DNA of 64,000 bases, from assembly GCA_032716605.1 (NCBI GenBank), contig CM064501.1, positions 23,191,171 through 23,255,170 on the forward strand, read 5' to 3'. The translations under genes were made by a program, and so were the position numbers. Each line of letters opens with the position of its first letter. The stretch's first letter is position 1. The stretch is from Paralithodes platypus. Taxonomy: Eukaryota > Arthropoda > Malacostraca > Decapoda > Lithodidae. The notes beneath the pieces are model-generated. The model was not told the origin of the DNA. It saw only the letters and a list, made by a program, of their open reading frames with translations, and made no database searches. This document shows, piece after piece, positions 1-11,251 of this stretch.

Positions 1-2
1 AA

Positions 3-986
3 TGGAAGGCACCACAGCACAGGGAGAAGCTCAAGGACAAGGAGCTGTATGTCACATGTGAGCAGCGCTGCTTCAAGATCACCAAAGAGCAGTGGGAAGA
101 GGCTCCTGAGCTTAAGTCAACTCAAGAAGAAGCAGACACACGCCTTCTTCTCCATGCACTTCATGCAGCAGAATCTGGGAACAAGTCTGTCATCATCACT
201 GCAGAAGATACAGACGTCATGGTGTTGTGTCTTGGCATGTGCCACAAGATCCCATCCCATCTGTTCCAGAAGTGCGGGACGAAGAACCGGACAAGATTCC
301 TGGATATCACCACACTGAGCCGCACACTGGGAGGCAGCGTGTGTGATTCATTGATTGGTATGCATGCCTTTACAGGCTGTGATACCGTCAGTGCATTCGC
401 TGGCCGAGGGAAGATGACGACACTCAAGCAGGTGAAGATGGACAAGACATACCAGCATGCTTTTCACGAACTTGGACGCTCATGGGAAGTGTCTCCTGAA
501 CTCTTTGAGAAGCTACAGGAAATCACCTGCCACATGTACCTACCATCTACCCACACAACTAAGGTAAACAAGCTTCGGTATGAGCTGTTCTGTGCAAGAC
601 GTGGAGAGGTAGAGTCAAGTCAACTCCCTCCTTGTGAGGACTGCCTCTTCATGCATGCACTGCGTGCAAACTACCAGGCTGCGATCTGGAGGAGAAGTCT
701 TCAGAGCCAGCCATTTGTTGCGAACCCAACAGACTGCGGTTGGATGACAGATGAGGACGGTAAGCTTGCCGTCAACTGGATGCGAGGCTCACCAGCACCA
801 GATGCTGTTATGCAGCTACTGTCTTGCAAGTGTGTGCGGTCATGCGAACTCCCTAAGTGTACTTGCCTCAGCAATGGTCTAAAATGCACGGACATGTGCA
901 GGTTACAGACATGTCAGAACAAGGCTATTGAAGAAGAGCCGGTGGCACAACAGTCAGATTCCGAGTCTGACGTAGATGATATTTAG
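3..986 (+). CDS. PIN/FEN1-like protein with CXC cysteine tail (5' end outside window)
   Basis: The frame is open from base 3, so the visible 327 residues are the C-terminal part of a longer protein; the stop is TAG at 984-986. In order one sees a QEEADTRLLLHA stretch (about codons 42-53), the strand-like VIITAEDTDVMVLCLG with paired acidic residues, and HAFTGCDTVSAFAGRGK. This acidic pattern is that of PIN/FEN1-type nucleases. Near the C-terminus, CKCVRSCELPKCTC followed by CTDMCRLQTCQN resembles a tesmin/TSO1-type CXC zinc-binding motif, and the end is acidic and serine-rich. There are no introns or internal stops in the visible part. Proteins of this look recur as multicopy, uncharacterised genes in invertebrates, so a mobile or amplified origin is possible. 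The nuclease role is inferred from fold-like motifs only. No neighbouring gene suggests a partner. Confidence 0.6.
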   Translation, partial: WKAPQHREKLKDKELYVTCEQRCFKITKEQWEEAPELKSTQEEADTRLLLHALHAAESGNKSVIITAEDTDVMVLCLGMCHKIPSHLFQKCGTKNRTRFLDITTLSRTLGGSVCDSLIGMHAFTGCDTVSAFAGRGKMTTLKQVKMDKTYQHAFHELGRSWEVSPELFEKLQEITCHMYLPSTHTTKVNKLRYELFCARRGEVESSQLPPCEDCLFMHALRANYQAAIWRRSLQSQPFVANPTDCGWMTDEDGKLAVNWMRGSPAPDAVMQLLSCKCVRSCELPKCTCLSNGLKCTDMCRLQTCQNKAIEEEPVAQQSDSESDVDDI

Positions 987-1543
987 GAGTAGTAATTTGC
1001 CATAATAGTATGTACAAGCCCATGGCATGCTTAGTGTGTATTTACAGGACTTGTATTAAATGTGACAATTACTATATGCATTTTGTTGACATTTAGGCAT
1101 TCCTGTCCCCAAATTTGACATTTTAAAAAATTTCGGAATTTTCGGTAGGGTATGTCTATTCAAGAAGTGATAACGACCATTAAGCTACCAATGTGCAAGG
1201 GCTATCATATCAAAACATAAACTAGAGACATGTAGCAAGCTAAAAACACCTAAGAGAATTAGTCACCCCGGGTGGTACCGATATCCCAAAATTCGGGTCT
1301 TGGCTCATGGACTAATATTGCGTTGTTAGAGAAAACGATTATTGTATGGCAGACTAAATTAAACATGCGATATTTCTAAGTAACTACAAATGTAAAGTTG
1401 ACACCAATATAATAAGTGTGTAGAAGGGAAACGAAGCAGAGCAATATACAAAAGTGTAGTTACACTTGGTGGTATTGCACTGATTCTAAACAGTTTTTAT
1501 TTGTAAAAACACAAAATTTGTCGATACAATTATAAAAACTAGA
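987..1543. other. AT-rich spacer, no gene seen
   Basis: No ORF, RNA gene or repeat that I can match elsewhere in the window. It separates the CXC-protein ORF from the repeat array. Confidence 0.5.
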
Positions 1544-1670
1544 ACAAATAAAAGAAAAACTTGAAAAATTCCATTTTATTTTCCGATTTACATCATACGA
1601 AGCATGACCTAGTTATACGACAAATTATACGAAGCACCACAGTACCAGTTACTACCATTAATTTTAGGTC
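1544..1670 (+). repeat. 127-bp repeat, inverted partner at 61,887-62,019
   Basis: This segment, starting near CAAATAAAAGAAAAAC and ending TTAATTTTAGGTC, reappears in reverse complement at 61,887-62,019 with few differences. It contains the dispersed TACGAAGCATGACCTAG satellite motif and lies directly against the first minisatellite block. It looks like the end of a dispersed repeat family. Confidence 0.75.
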
Positions 1671-2286
1671 TCTCTAGGTGGAGCAGCCCGACCAGGAAGT
1701 CGCTCTCTCTAGGTGGAGCAGCCCGACCAGGTAGTCTCTCTCTGGGTAGAGCAACCCGGCCAGGTAGACGCTCTCTCTGGGTGGAGCAGCCCGACCAGGT
1801 AGTCGCTCTCTCTAGGTGGAGAAGCCCGACCAGGTAGTCGCTATCTCTAGGTGGAGCAGCCCGACCAGGTAGTCTCTCTCTGGGTAGAGCAACCCGGCCA
1901 GGTAGTCGCTCTCTCTGGGTGGAGCAGCCCGACCATGTAGTCTCTCTCTAGGTGGAGCAGCCCGGCCAGGTAGTCTCTCTCTGGGTAGAGCAACCCGGCC
2001 AGGTAGTCGCTCTCTCTGGGTGGAGCAGCCCGACCAGGTAGTCTCTCTCTGGGTAGAGCGACCCGGCCAGGTAGTCGCTCTCTCTGGGTGGAGCAGCCCG
2101 ACCAGGTAGTCGCTCTCTCTAGGTAGAGCAGCCCGGCCAGGTAGTCACTCTCTCTAGGTGGAGCAGCCCGACCAGGTAGTCTCTCTCTGGGTAGAGCAAC
2201 CCGGCCAGATAGTCGCTCTCTCTGGGTGGAGCAGCCCGACCAGGTAGTCTCTGTCTGGGTGGAGCAGCCCGGCCAGGTAGTTCATC
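1668..2286 (+). repeat. Minisatellite block 1 (33/35-bp units)
   Basis: About 18 units that alternate between a 35-bp form containing GGAGCAGCCCGACCAG and a 33-bp form containing AGAGCAACCCGGCCAG, which makes a roughly 68-bp higher-order repeat. Long ORFs on the minus strand here (repeats of DYLAGLL and TTWPGCST) come from the repeat and are not counted as genes. Confidence 0.9.
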
Positions 2287-3094
2287 TCTCCTAAATTTTT
2301 GTGGGTGAAAGATGTCGTGGAAAAATATTGACATCACAATTTCTTTAACAGGACAGCGTGAGCGCGCTTATTGCTGCTGATTATGGGCAAGACGTTAGCT
2401 AAAAAATCTTTGACTCAGAGAGAAAGAGACAGACAGTGTGTGTGTGTGAGTGTGTGTGAGAGAGAGAGAGAGAGAGAGTTACACACTCTGTCTCTCTCTG
2501 TCATGCTTCGTTTTAATGCGTCGTATAGCCTAGGTCATGCTTCGTATAATGCGTCGTATAGCGCGGCGATGGCTGTGACTCGTTTCTGGGCAGGACACAC
2601 GATCGAGGCAGAAGGGTGGAGGTGTCCTGTAGCCACTTCGTTCTTAGTAAGAGAATAGGCTATCCAAATAGTGCCTTACTAACCTGAATTTCTTAGTAAG
2701 AGAATAGGCTATTCATATTGTGCCTTATGTGCCTTACTAACCTGAATTTTTTAGTAAGATTTAGATCACTCGATCCTAAAGTTAAGAAAGTGGAGGATAT
2801 AGGTGACTACATATCAAACAAACAATATTTAACCCCCAAAGAGGATATAATAAAATATAAATTCTAAACCGTTTTTATTTGTACACCGCCCTCATAATAT
2901 TTTAAGTAGCTTTCTCGAAAAAAGATGGCTTGTCATTTTTCCACGACATCTTTCACCCACAAAAATTTAGACCCTCCGGAAAAAAGGTTCACCACCAACT
3001 CAAATTCCACCAATTCACGTTGGACAGCAGAAGATCGCCTAAAGATTTGTGTGTGAAAATCACGACAGGGGCCCGTACAGCGGCGACGCCGTAG

Positions 3095-3686
3095 CAGCCC
3101 GGCCATGTAGTCTCTCTCTAGGTGGAGCAGCCCGGCCAGGAAGTCTCTCTCTAGGTAGAGCAACCCGGCCAGGTAGTCGCTCTCTCTGGGTGGAGCAGCC
3201 CGACCAGGTAGTCTCTCTCTAGGTGGAGCAGCCCGGCCAGGTAGTCGCTCTCTCTGGGTGGAGCAGCCCGACCAGGTAGTCTCTCTCTAGGTGGAGCAGC
3301 CCGGCCAGGTAGTCTGTCTCTGGGTAGAGCAACCCGGCCAGGTAGTCGCTCTCTCTGGGTGGAGCAGCCCGACCAGGTAATCTCTCTCTGGGTAGAGCAA
3401 CCCGGCCAGGTAGTCGCTCTATCTGGGTAGAGCAACCAGGCCAGGTAGTCACTCTCTCTGGGTGGAGCAGCCCGACCAGGTAGTCTCTCTCTGGGTAGAG
3501 CAACCCGGCCAGGTAGTCGCTCTCTCTGGGTGGAGCAGCCCGACCATGTAGTCTCGCTCTCTATGTGGAGCAGCCCGACCATGTAGTCTCTCTCTAGGTG
3601 GAGCAGCCCGGCCAGGTAGTCTCTCGCTAGGTAGAGCAGCCCAACCAGGTAGTCTCTCTCTGGGTGGAGCAGCCCGGCCAGGTAGT
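3095..3686 (+). repeat. Minisatellite block 2 (33/35-bp units)
   Basis: About 17 units of the same alternating minisatellite, flanked on the left by the GTACAGCGGCGACGCC segment and on the right by the TTTTTGTGGGTGAAAGATG arm. Point differences between neighbouring units are scattered. Confidence 0.9.
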
Positions 3687-3847
3687 TCTTCTCTCCTAAA
3701 TTTTTGTGGGTGAAAGATGTCGTGGACAAATAATTGACAACACAATTTCTTTAACAGGACAGCGTGAGCGCGCTCATTGCTGCTGATTATGGGCAAGACG
3801 TTAGCTAAAAAATCTTTGACTCAGAGAGAGAGAGAGAGACAGACACA

Positions 3848-3886
<39 letters not shown>

Positions 3887-4397
3887 TTACACATTCTCTC
3901 TCTCTCTGTCATGCTTCATAGTCCCGTAGCCACTTCGTTCTTAGTAAGAGAATAGGCTATCCATATAGAGCCTTACTAACCTGAATTTCTTAGTAAGAGA
4001 ATAGGCTATTCATATAGTGCCTTGCGTGCCTTACTAACCTGAATTTTTTAGTAAGATTTAGGTCACTCGATCCTAAATTAAAGAAAGTGGAGGATATAGG
4101 TGACTACATAGCAAACAACCAATATATAACCCCCAAAAAGGATATAATCAAATATAAATTCAAAACAGTTTTTATTTGTACACCACCCTCTTATTATTTT
4201 AAGTAGCTTTCTCGAAATAAGATTGCTTGTAATTTTTCCACGACATCTTTCACCCACAAAAATTTAGACCCTCCTGAAAAAAGGTTCACCACCAACTCAA
4301 ATTCCACCAATTCACGTTGGACAGCAGAAGATCGCCTACAGATTTGTGTGTGAAAATCACGACAGGGGCCCGTACAGCGGCGACGCCGTAGCAGCCC

Positions 4398-5226
4398 AGC
4401 CAGGTAGTCTCTCTCTAGGTGGAGCAGCCCGGCCAGGTAGTCTCTCTCTAGGTAGAGCAACCCGGCCAGGTAGTCGCTCTCTCTGGGTGGAGCAGCCCGA
4501 CCAGGTAATCTCTCTCTAGGTGGAGCAGCCCGGCCAGGTAGTCGCTCTCTCTGGGTGGAGCAGCCCGACCAGGTAGTCTCTCTCTAGGTGGAGCAGCCCA
4601 GCCAGGTAGTCTCTCTCTGGGTAGAGCAACCCGGCCAGGTAGTCGCTCTCTCTGGGTGGAGCAGCCCGACCAGGTAATCTCGCTCTGGGTAGAGCAACCC
4701 GGCCAGGTAGTCGCTCTCTCTGGGTAGAGCAACCCGGCCAGGTAGTCGCTCTCTCTGGGTGGAGCAGCCCGACCAGGTAGTATCTCTTTGGGTAGAGCAA
4801 CCCGGCCAGGTAGTCGCTCTCTCTGGGTGGAGCAGCCCGACCATGTAGTCTCTCTCTCTGGGTGGAGCAGACTGACCATGTAGTCTCTCTCTAGGTGGAG
4901 CAGCCCGGCCAGGTAGTCTCTCTCTAGGTAGAGCAACCCGGCCAGGTAGTCGCTCTCTCTGGGTGGAGCAGCCCGACCAGGTAGTCTCTCTCTGGGTAGA
5001 GCAACCCGGCCAGGTAGTCGCTCTCTCTGGGTGGAGCAGCCCGACCAGGTAGTCGCTCTCTCTAGGTGGAGCAGCCCGGCCAGGTAGTCGCTCTCTCTAG
5101 GTGGAGCAGCCCGACCAGGTAGTCTCTCTCTGGGTAGAGCAACCCGGCCAGATAGTCACTCTCTCTGGGTGGAGCAGCCCAACCAGGTAGTCTCTCTCTG
5201 GGTGGAGCAGCCCGGCCAGGTAGTTC
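4398..5226 (+). repeat. Minisatellite block 3 (33/35-bp units, longest)
   Basis: About 24 units, the longest block in the window, with the same alternation of 35- and 33-bp forms and the same flanking arms. This block explains the 1,668-bp spacing of its parent unit. Confidence 0.9.
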
Positions 5227-5389
5227 TTCTCTCCTAAATATTTGTGGGTGAAAGATGTCGTGGACAAATAATTGACAACACGATTTCTTTAACAGGACAG
5301 CGTGAGCGCGCTCATTGCTGCTGATTATGGGCAAGACGTTAGCTAAAAAATCTTTGACTCAGAGAGAGAGAGAGAGAGAGACAGACACA

Positions 5390-5428
<39 letters not shown>

Positions 5429-6057
5429 TTACACACTCTCTCTCTCTCTGTCATGCTTCGTATAATGCGTCGTATAACCTAGGTCATGCTTCGTATAATA
5501 CGTCGTATAGCGCGGCGATGGATATGACTCGTATCTGGGCAGGACACACGAGGCAGAAGGGCGACACACTAGGCAGAAGGGCGGAGGTGTGCCGTAGCCA
5601 CTTCGTTCTTAGTAAGAGAATAGGCTATCCATATAGTGCCTTACTAACCTGAATTTCTTAGTAAGAGAATAGGCTATTCATATAGTGCCTTACGTGCCTT
5701 ACTAACCTGATTTTTTTTAGTAAGATTTAGGTCACTCGATCCTAAAGTTAAGAAAGTGGAGGTTATAGGTGACTACATAGCAAACAACCAATATATAACC
5801 CCCAAAAAGGATATAATAAAATATAAATTCTAAACATTATTATTTGTACACCGCCCTCATATTATTTTAAGTAGCTTTCTCGAAAAAAGATTGCTTGTAA
5901 TTTTTCCACGACATCTTTCACCCATAAAAATGTAGACCCTCCTGAAAAAAAGGTTCACCACCAACTCAAATTCCACCAACTCACGTTGGACAGCAGAAGA
6001 TCGCCTAAAGATTTGTGTGTTAAAATCACGACAGGGACCCGTACAGCGGCGACGCCC

Positions 6058-6112
6058 CAGCAGCCCGGCCAGGTAGTCTTTCTCTGGGTAGAGCAGCCCA
6101 GCCAGGTAGTTT
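6058..6112 (+). repeat. Minisatellite block 4, contracted to about 2 units
   Basis: Same unit and same flanks as blocks 1-3 but only about two copies. Length therefore changes by gain and loss of units inside fixed flanks. Confidence 0.85.
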
Positions 6113-6339
6113 CTCTCCTAAATTTTTGTGGGTAAAAGATGTCGTGGACAAATAATTGACAACTCGATTTCTTTAACAGGACAGAGTGAGCGCACTCATT
6201 GCAGCTGATTATGGGCAAGACGTTAGCTAAAAAATCTTTGACTCAGAGAGAGAGAGTTACACACTCTCTCTCTCTCTCTCATGCTTAGTATAATGCGTCG
6301 TATAGCCTAGATCATGCTTCGTATAATGCGTCGTATAGC

Positions 6340-6545
6340 ACAGCGATGGCTGTGACTCGTATCTGGGCAGGACACACGAGGCAGAAGGGCGGAGCACACA
6401 GGAGAAGCGGAGCTCGAGACGGTGCAGGGTGCTCCTATGACCAGTGGTGTCCCGTAGCCCAGCCTCACTGTGGTGTCCCGTAGTCGTATAGCGCGGCGAT
6501 GGCTGTGACTCGTATCTGGGCAGGACACACGAGGCAGAAGGGCGG
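6340..6545 (+). repeat. About 170-bp segment duplicated at 10,021-10,330
   Basis: The stretch with GGCAGAAGGGCGGAGCACAC, GGTGCAGGGTGCTCCTATG and CTCACTGTGGTGTCCCGTAG occurs here once and about twice in tandem at 10,021-10,330. The 3' junction of the CR1 LINE lies in this sequence, which lets the pre-insertion site be reconstructed. Confidence 0.8.
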
Positions 6546-7021
6546 AGGTGTCTCGTAGACACTTCATTCTTAGTAAGAGAATAGGCTATCCATATAGTGC
6601 CATACTAACCTGAATTTCTTAGTAAGAGAATAGGCTATTTATATAGTGCCTTACGTGCCTTAATACTAACCTGAACTTTTTAGTAAGATTTAGGTCAATC
6701 GATCCTAAAGTTAAGAAACTGGAGGATATAGGTGACAACATAGCAAACAACCAATATATAACCCCCAAAATGGATATAATAAAATATAAATTCTAAACAG
6801 TTTTTATTTGTACACCGCCTCATATTATTTTAAGTAGCTTTCTCGACAAAAGATGGCTTGTAATATTTCCACGACATCTTTCACCCACAAAAATTTTGAC
6901 AATCCTGAAAAAAGGTTCACCACCAACTCAAAATCCACCAACTCACGTTGGACAGAAGAAGATCGCCTAAAGATTTGTGTGTTAAAATCACGACAGGGAC
7001 CCGTACAGCGGCGACGCCCCA

Positions 7022-7108
7022 GCAGCCCGGCCAGTTAGTCTCTCGCTAGGTGGAGCAGCCCGGCCAGGTAGTCTCTCTCTGAGTAGAGCAGCCCGGCCAG
7101 GTAGTTCT
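7022..7108 (+). repeat. Minisatellite block 5, contracted to about 3 units
   Basis: Two to three copies of the 33/35-bp unit between the same flanking arms as the longer blocks. Confidence 0.85.
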
Positions 7109-7388
7109 CTCCTAAATTTTTGTGGGTGAAAGATGTCGTGGACAAATAATTGACAACTCGATTTCTTTAACAGGACAGAATGAGTGCACTCATTGCTGAT
7201 GATTATGGGCAAGACGTTAGCTAAAAAATCTTTGAATCAGAGAGAGTGAGTGTGTAACTCTCTCTCTCTCTGTCATGCTTCGTATAATGCGTTGTATAGC
7301 CTAGGTCATGCTTCGTATAATGCGTCGTATAGCACAGCAATGGCTGTGACTCGTATCTGGGCAGGACACATGAGGCAGAAGGGCGGAG

Positions 7389-10018
7389 TACAAAGGAGTA
7401 CAAAGGAAATCAAGCAACAACAGGTCTAGTGACCCTTCTAGGTTGCTTGTCCTCCAAAACACTGAGGATCAAGTGTCCAAACAGTGGTTTAGAGTGGGTA
7501 AGGGAACATTGGAAAGGGAACTACTGCCCTGCCACTAACGTGGCAGGACTAGGAAGTTAGTAGGGGACATATGGGTTAGTAACTGAGGGGAGGATAAAGT
7601 TATTCATTTACAAACGCAGTCAGTCGCGGGTTTGATGCGAGATATTTGTCTAGGCGGAATTTAAATGAACCAACGGTGCTGCAGTCTATAACGTCTCGGG
7701 GAAGCCCATTCCACAAGTTGACAACTCGATTGAAGAAGAAATTCTTGCGTGTAATTAGATTGGTCGATAGTTAAGTACTTACTACAGTTCATATTGTCGA
7801 TGCCTTTGATGATATTGAACACTTGAATTAAGTCGCCTCTTAATCTGCGCTGGGTTAAAGGAAATAGATTTAATTCTCTAAGACGCTCTTCGTATGGTTT
7901 GTTCTTTAGGCTAGGTATCATTTTGGTAACTCTACGTTGAACTCGTTCTAGCTTGTTTATATCTTTTTGGTAATAAGGGCACCAGGATTGAACGCAGTAT
8001 TCCAGAAGAGGGCGGACTTAGGAATTGTAAAGGGTTAGGATAACTTCTTTGGATTTATGCTCAAATGACCTGCCTATAAAGCCAATTATTTTGTTTGCCT
8101 TCTTAACAACTTCTGAACATTGTTGACTCGGTTTTAGGTTACTCGATATTGTTACGCCCAGATCAGTTTCTCTGTTTACATTCTTAAGCTGAAGTGCCAT
8201 TCATCGAATAGTTTGCTTTCTCATTTAAGTATCCGACATGTAGTACTTTACATTTATCCGCATTGAAACTCATTTGCCAAATTTGGGCCCAACATGACAA
8301 TTTATCTAGATTGTGTTGCATATCGTCAACTTGTTCTTTTGAGAGTACGCTATTTGCAATTTTTGTATCGTCAGCAAATTTTGAGATTGTGCAGGTGAGA
8401 CCCTCATCTATGTCGTTGATGTAAATTAGAAAGAGAATTGGTCCTAGTACCGATCCCTGGGGTACCCCGCTACTTACATTGGTCCATTTAGATGCCTTAC
8501 CGTTTATGACTACCCTTTGCTTTCTGTTGCTGAGCCAATTTTCTATCCATTTCAACACACCGTCTTGTATTCCATGCGCTTTTAGTTTTAGCAGTAAACG
8601 TTTGTGGGGAACTTTGTCAAAGGCCTTTTGAAAATCAAGGTATATAATATCTACAGCTTTACTCTCATCGTAGAGGTTGAGGATATCGTGGAAGAAGTCT
8701 AAGAGGTTTGTTAAACGGGAACGTTTTTTACGAAAGCCGTGTTGAGTATCTTTAAGTATGTTATTTTCCTCTAAGTGATTTACGAGTCTGTCTCGTATGA
8801 CCGTTTCTAGCATTTTACATACAACTGAGGTTAAGCTAATTGGACGATAGTTACTGGGTAGGGATTTGCTGCCTTTTTTGAATATCGGTGTTACGTTGGC
8901 TAGCTTCCACTGATCAGGCATAGTTCCAGACTGCAAGGATTTATTGAATAGTAATGTCAGTGGTTTGGAGAGCTCATTCTTTGCTTCCTTTAGAACTCTA
9001 GGCGAGATTGTATCAGGTCCTGGCGTTTTATTTACCTTGAGTTTATCTAAACAATTCAATACTTCTCTCTCTGTAACGGTGATATTGCTTAGAACATCTG
9101 AATTATCAATCTGAATCGGCGATGGTGTAGGGATATCACCGAGGTCTTCTGTTGTAAAAACTGATGCAAAGAAGGTATTGAGGGCATTACTCATTTGTAC
9201 TTCGTCTTTGGTGTATTCTCCTTTTTCATCGACTAACGGTCCAACAGTTGAAGTAACTATTTTTTCTTTCTGATATAACTATAGAATTCTTTCGGGTTTG
9301 TTTTACTTTGATTCGCAATATGTAACTCTAAGGTCTTTTTACTTTGCTTAATTAACTTTTTGGCTTTGCGTCGTAGCTCTACAAATTTCACCCGTTCTTC
9401 GTCATTTTGTGAGGATTTTAATCTATCATTAGCAAATTTTTTAGCAAGCAGGCAGTTTGAAATATCTTTATTCCACCATTTGGGCTTATTATTATGGCCT
9501 GGACGCCGTATTTTCGATGGTATGCAGTCTTGCACTGCTTTTAGGTAAGTGGTTTCGAATAACTTCCAAGATGTATTTATGTCGTTATTGTGAATTAAAA
9601 AGCTCCAGTCAGTTTCTTTAAACATAGCTCTAAGTTTATGGAAGTTTGCTTTCTTGAAATTAGGGACTTTTTCGATGCTACTATTTGGTTCGTTACTAGT
9701 AAACTTTAAAGTGAAAGTTATCGTACGATGGTCGCTGTTACTGAATTCATCACCAACATTCAAATTCTCTATCAATTCTTCTTTTGTTGCAAGTACAATG
9801 TCAAGAACGTTATTACCACGGGTCGGCATTCGAACAAATTGATAAAGCGAACTCTCTTGCAAGTTCGTATACATGTCATGTCCGGAGTGTGAAGTAAGAG
9901 TATCGCCCCACTTGGTCACAGGTAAATTAAAGTCGCCAAAAATTACGGTATCTTGTGAGTTACTTACATCTGCAATTTGTTCGTAAATTTCTCGGTCAGT
10001 TTGCACTGATTGAGCTGG
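7389..10018 (-). mobile_element. CR1-clade LINE, 5'-truncated, minus strand
   Basis: The element reads right to left. It begins inside the endonuclease near 10,018 and ends at 7,389 with repeats of CTTTGTACTC. It matches the plus-strand copy at 46,936-49,069 almost base for base where they overlap. It is inserted in the last family A unit: host sequence GGGCGGAG on the left resumes as CACAGGAGAAGCGG on the right. A convincing long target-site duplication is not visible (GGAG at most). Confidence 0.85.
7661..10018 (-). pseudogene. CR1 endonuclease/reverse transcriptase, broken
   Basis: Encodes the C-terminal half of an APE endonuclease (VIFGDFN; SNSDHRTI) followed by a reverse transcriptase with QHGFRKKR, YLDFQKAFDKV, SSGVPQGSVLGP and the catalytic FADD. 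Compared with the intact copy at 46.9-48.9 kb it has a 1-nt deletion after the lysine run near 9,256, a 1-nt insertion near 8,186-8,200, a TTA-to-TAA nonsense change near 8,020 and an internal deletion of about 50 bp near 7,745. It is therefore dead. The RT would act in target-primed reverse transcription; clade assignment rests on similarity of the motifs to CR1. Confidence 0.85.
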
Positions 10019-10449
10019 AGGTCACAGGAGAAGCGGAGCTCTAGACGGTGCAGGGTGCTCCTATGACCAGTGGTGTCCCATAGCCCAGCCTCACTGTGGT
10101 GTCCCGTAGTCATATAGCGCGGCGATGGTTGTGACTCGTATCTGGGCAGGACACACGAGGCAGAAGGGCGGAGCACACAGGAGAAGCGGAGCTCGAGACG
10201 GTGCAGGGTGCTCCTATGACTAGTGGTGTCCCGTAGCCCAGCCTCACTGTGGTGTCCCGTAGTCGTATAGCGCGGCGATGGCTGTGACTCCTATCTGGGC
10301 AGGACACACGAGGCTGAAGGGCGGAGGTGTCCCGTAGCCACTTCGTTCTTAGTAAGAGAATAGGCTATCCATATAGTGCCTTACTAACCTGAATTTCTTA
10401 GTAAGAGAATAGGCTATTCATATAGTGCCTTACGTGCCTTACTAACCTG

Positions 10450-11239
10450 TGTAACATGCATATTATACTCAAATATACACATGTATCCCAGCCTCAATCA
10501 CTTATTATGTCACCCTATGTTCCATCAATATTCTAGAAGATGATTGATATATATCTCTATATATATGTATTATAACCCATAATATAATATTATAATCTAC
10601 TAACCCATTAACCCTTTAATTACTCACACAATCACTACACAGTAATATCCCCAATCAATCTCTTCACAGAAATATAACTATCTACAGTGTTTATACTTGC
10701 AAGGTATAAACACCTGATAGTCAACATTTCATCATCTTAGACACCACAGAATTTCACAGTAAGCAATACAAATGACAACACAGGATGTAAACAATACACA
10801 ACTCGAATCAGCAATTGACCCACCTAGTGAAAGGTGTGTCAGCAAAAACGCCTTATATATACCGGAAACGGTAGTTTAAGGGCTCACTCTTCTATACGCA
10901 CTGACACAGAGAACTCACTCTACCTTGGGATCTCAATCAGAGAAGAACATACATCCCAGCTACTCCCGTCTCTCATCTTGTCTACAGCTAGACACTGCCA
11001 TACGCCACTTAAGCACTTATTGCCACATATTACCACACTTGCTAAGCATCACCAAGAGACTTTGATCAAACCCCTTTTACCCTAAGCTCAATACTAATAC
11101 CTTAACAACTAAGTATTATAAAACTGTACTCTATAACTCAATATAATTTATAACACAATCGAGTTATCTTTACCCCCTTTATATATGATATTCAATGTAA
11201 TATTGCACGAGAATACCATACGATTCATGGTCTTCTACA
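10450..11239 (+). repeat. 5' LTR of outer element
   Basis: Begins TGTAACATG and ends TCTACA directly before the primer-binding-like site. The start is proven by its second occurrence at 23,426; the end is inferred from the TG...CA rule and the adjacent TGG. Confidence 0.6.
10853..10860 (+). promoter_or_regulatory. TATA-like box in outer 5' LTR
   Basis: TATATATA about 400 bp into the LTR, in a position usual for an LTR promoter. Only the motif and position support it. Confidence 0.3.
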
Positions 11240-11251
11240 TGGCGACCTTGC
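11240..11251 (+). other. Primer-binding-like site of outer element
   Basis: TGGCGACCTTGC begins exactly after the LTR. TGG complements the CCA end of a tRNA. The nested element's site (TGGCCACCTTGC) differs at one base of twelve, so both may use the same or a related primer tRNA; the tRNA is not identified. Confidence 0.5.

Larger units (their letters stand above)
1671..10449. repeat. Array of long composite repeat units (family A)
   Basis: About five long units lie head to tail. Each has, in order: a left arm CCACGACATCTTTCACCC (starts at 2,941, 4,238, 5,906 and 6,869; missing in the first unit), a CACGTTGGACAGCAGAAG segment, a minisatellite block, a right arm that is the reverse complement of the left (ends at 2,320, 3,725, 5,263, 6,147 and 7,141), GT and GA microsatellites, a TTCGTATAATGCGTCGTATA segment, and an AT-rich stretch with repeated CTTAGTAAGAGAATAGGC. 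Spacings between left arms are 1,297, 1,668 and 963 bp; the differences are mostly minisatellite length. The last unit is split by a CR1 LINE. Further copies occur at 60.9-62.6 kb. Confidence 0.85.

Noticed and set aside
2510..2570. loxP site
   Set aside because: Only 12 bases match one arm plus part of the spacer; the second arm is in direct, not inverted, orientation, and no Cre is present.
1668..5226. Regular 33-35 bp repeats as a CRISPR array
   Set aside because: Units are joined directly with no unique spacers, and the context is eukaryotic.
3151..5334. Long minus-strand ORFs with repeats of DYLAGLLHLER and TTWPGCST
   Set aside because: They exist in several frames at once and follow the minisatellite period; this is a by-product of a stop-poor repeat, not a protein gene.
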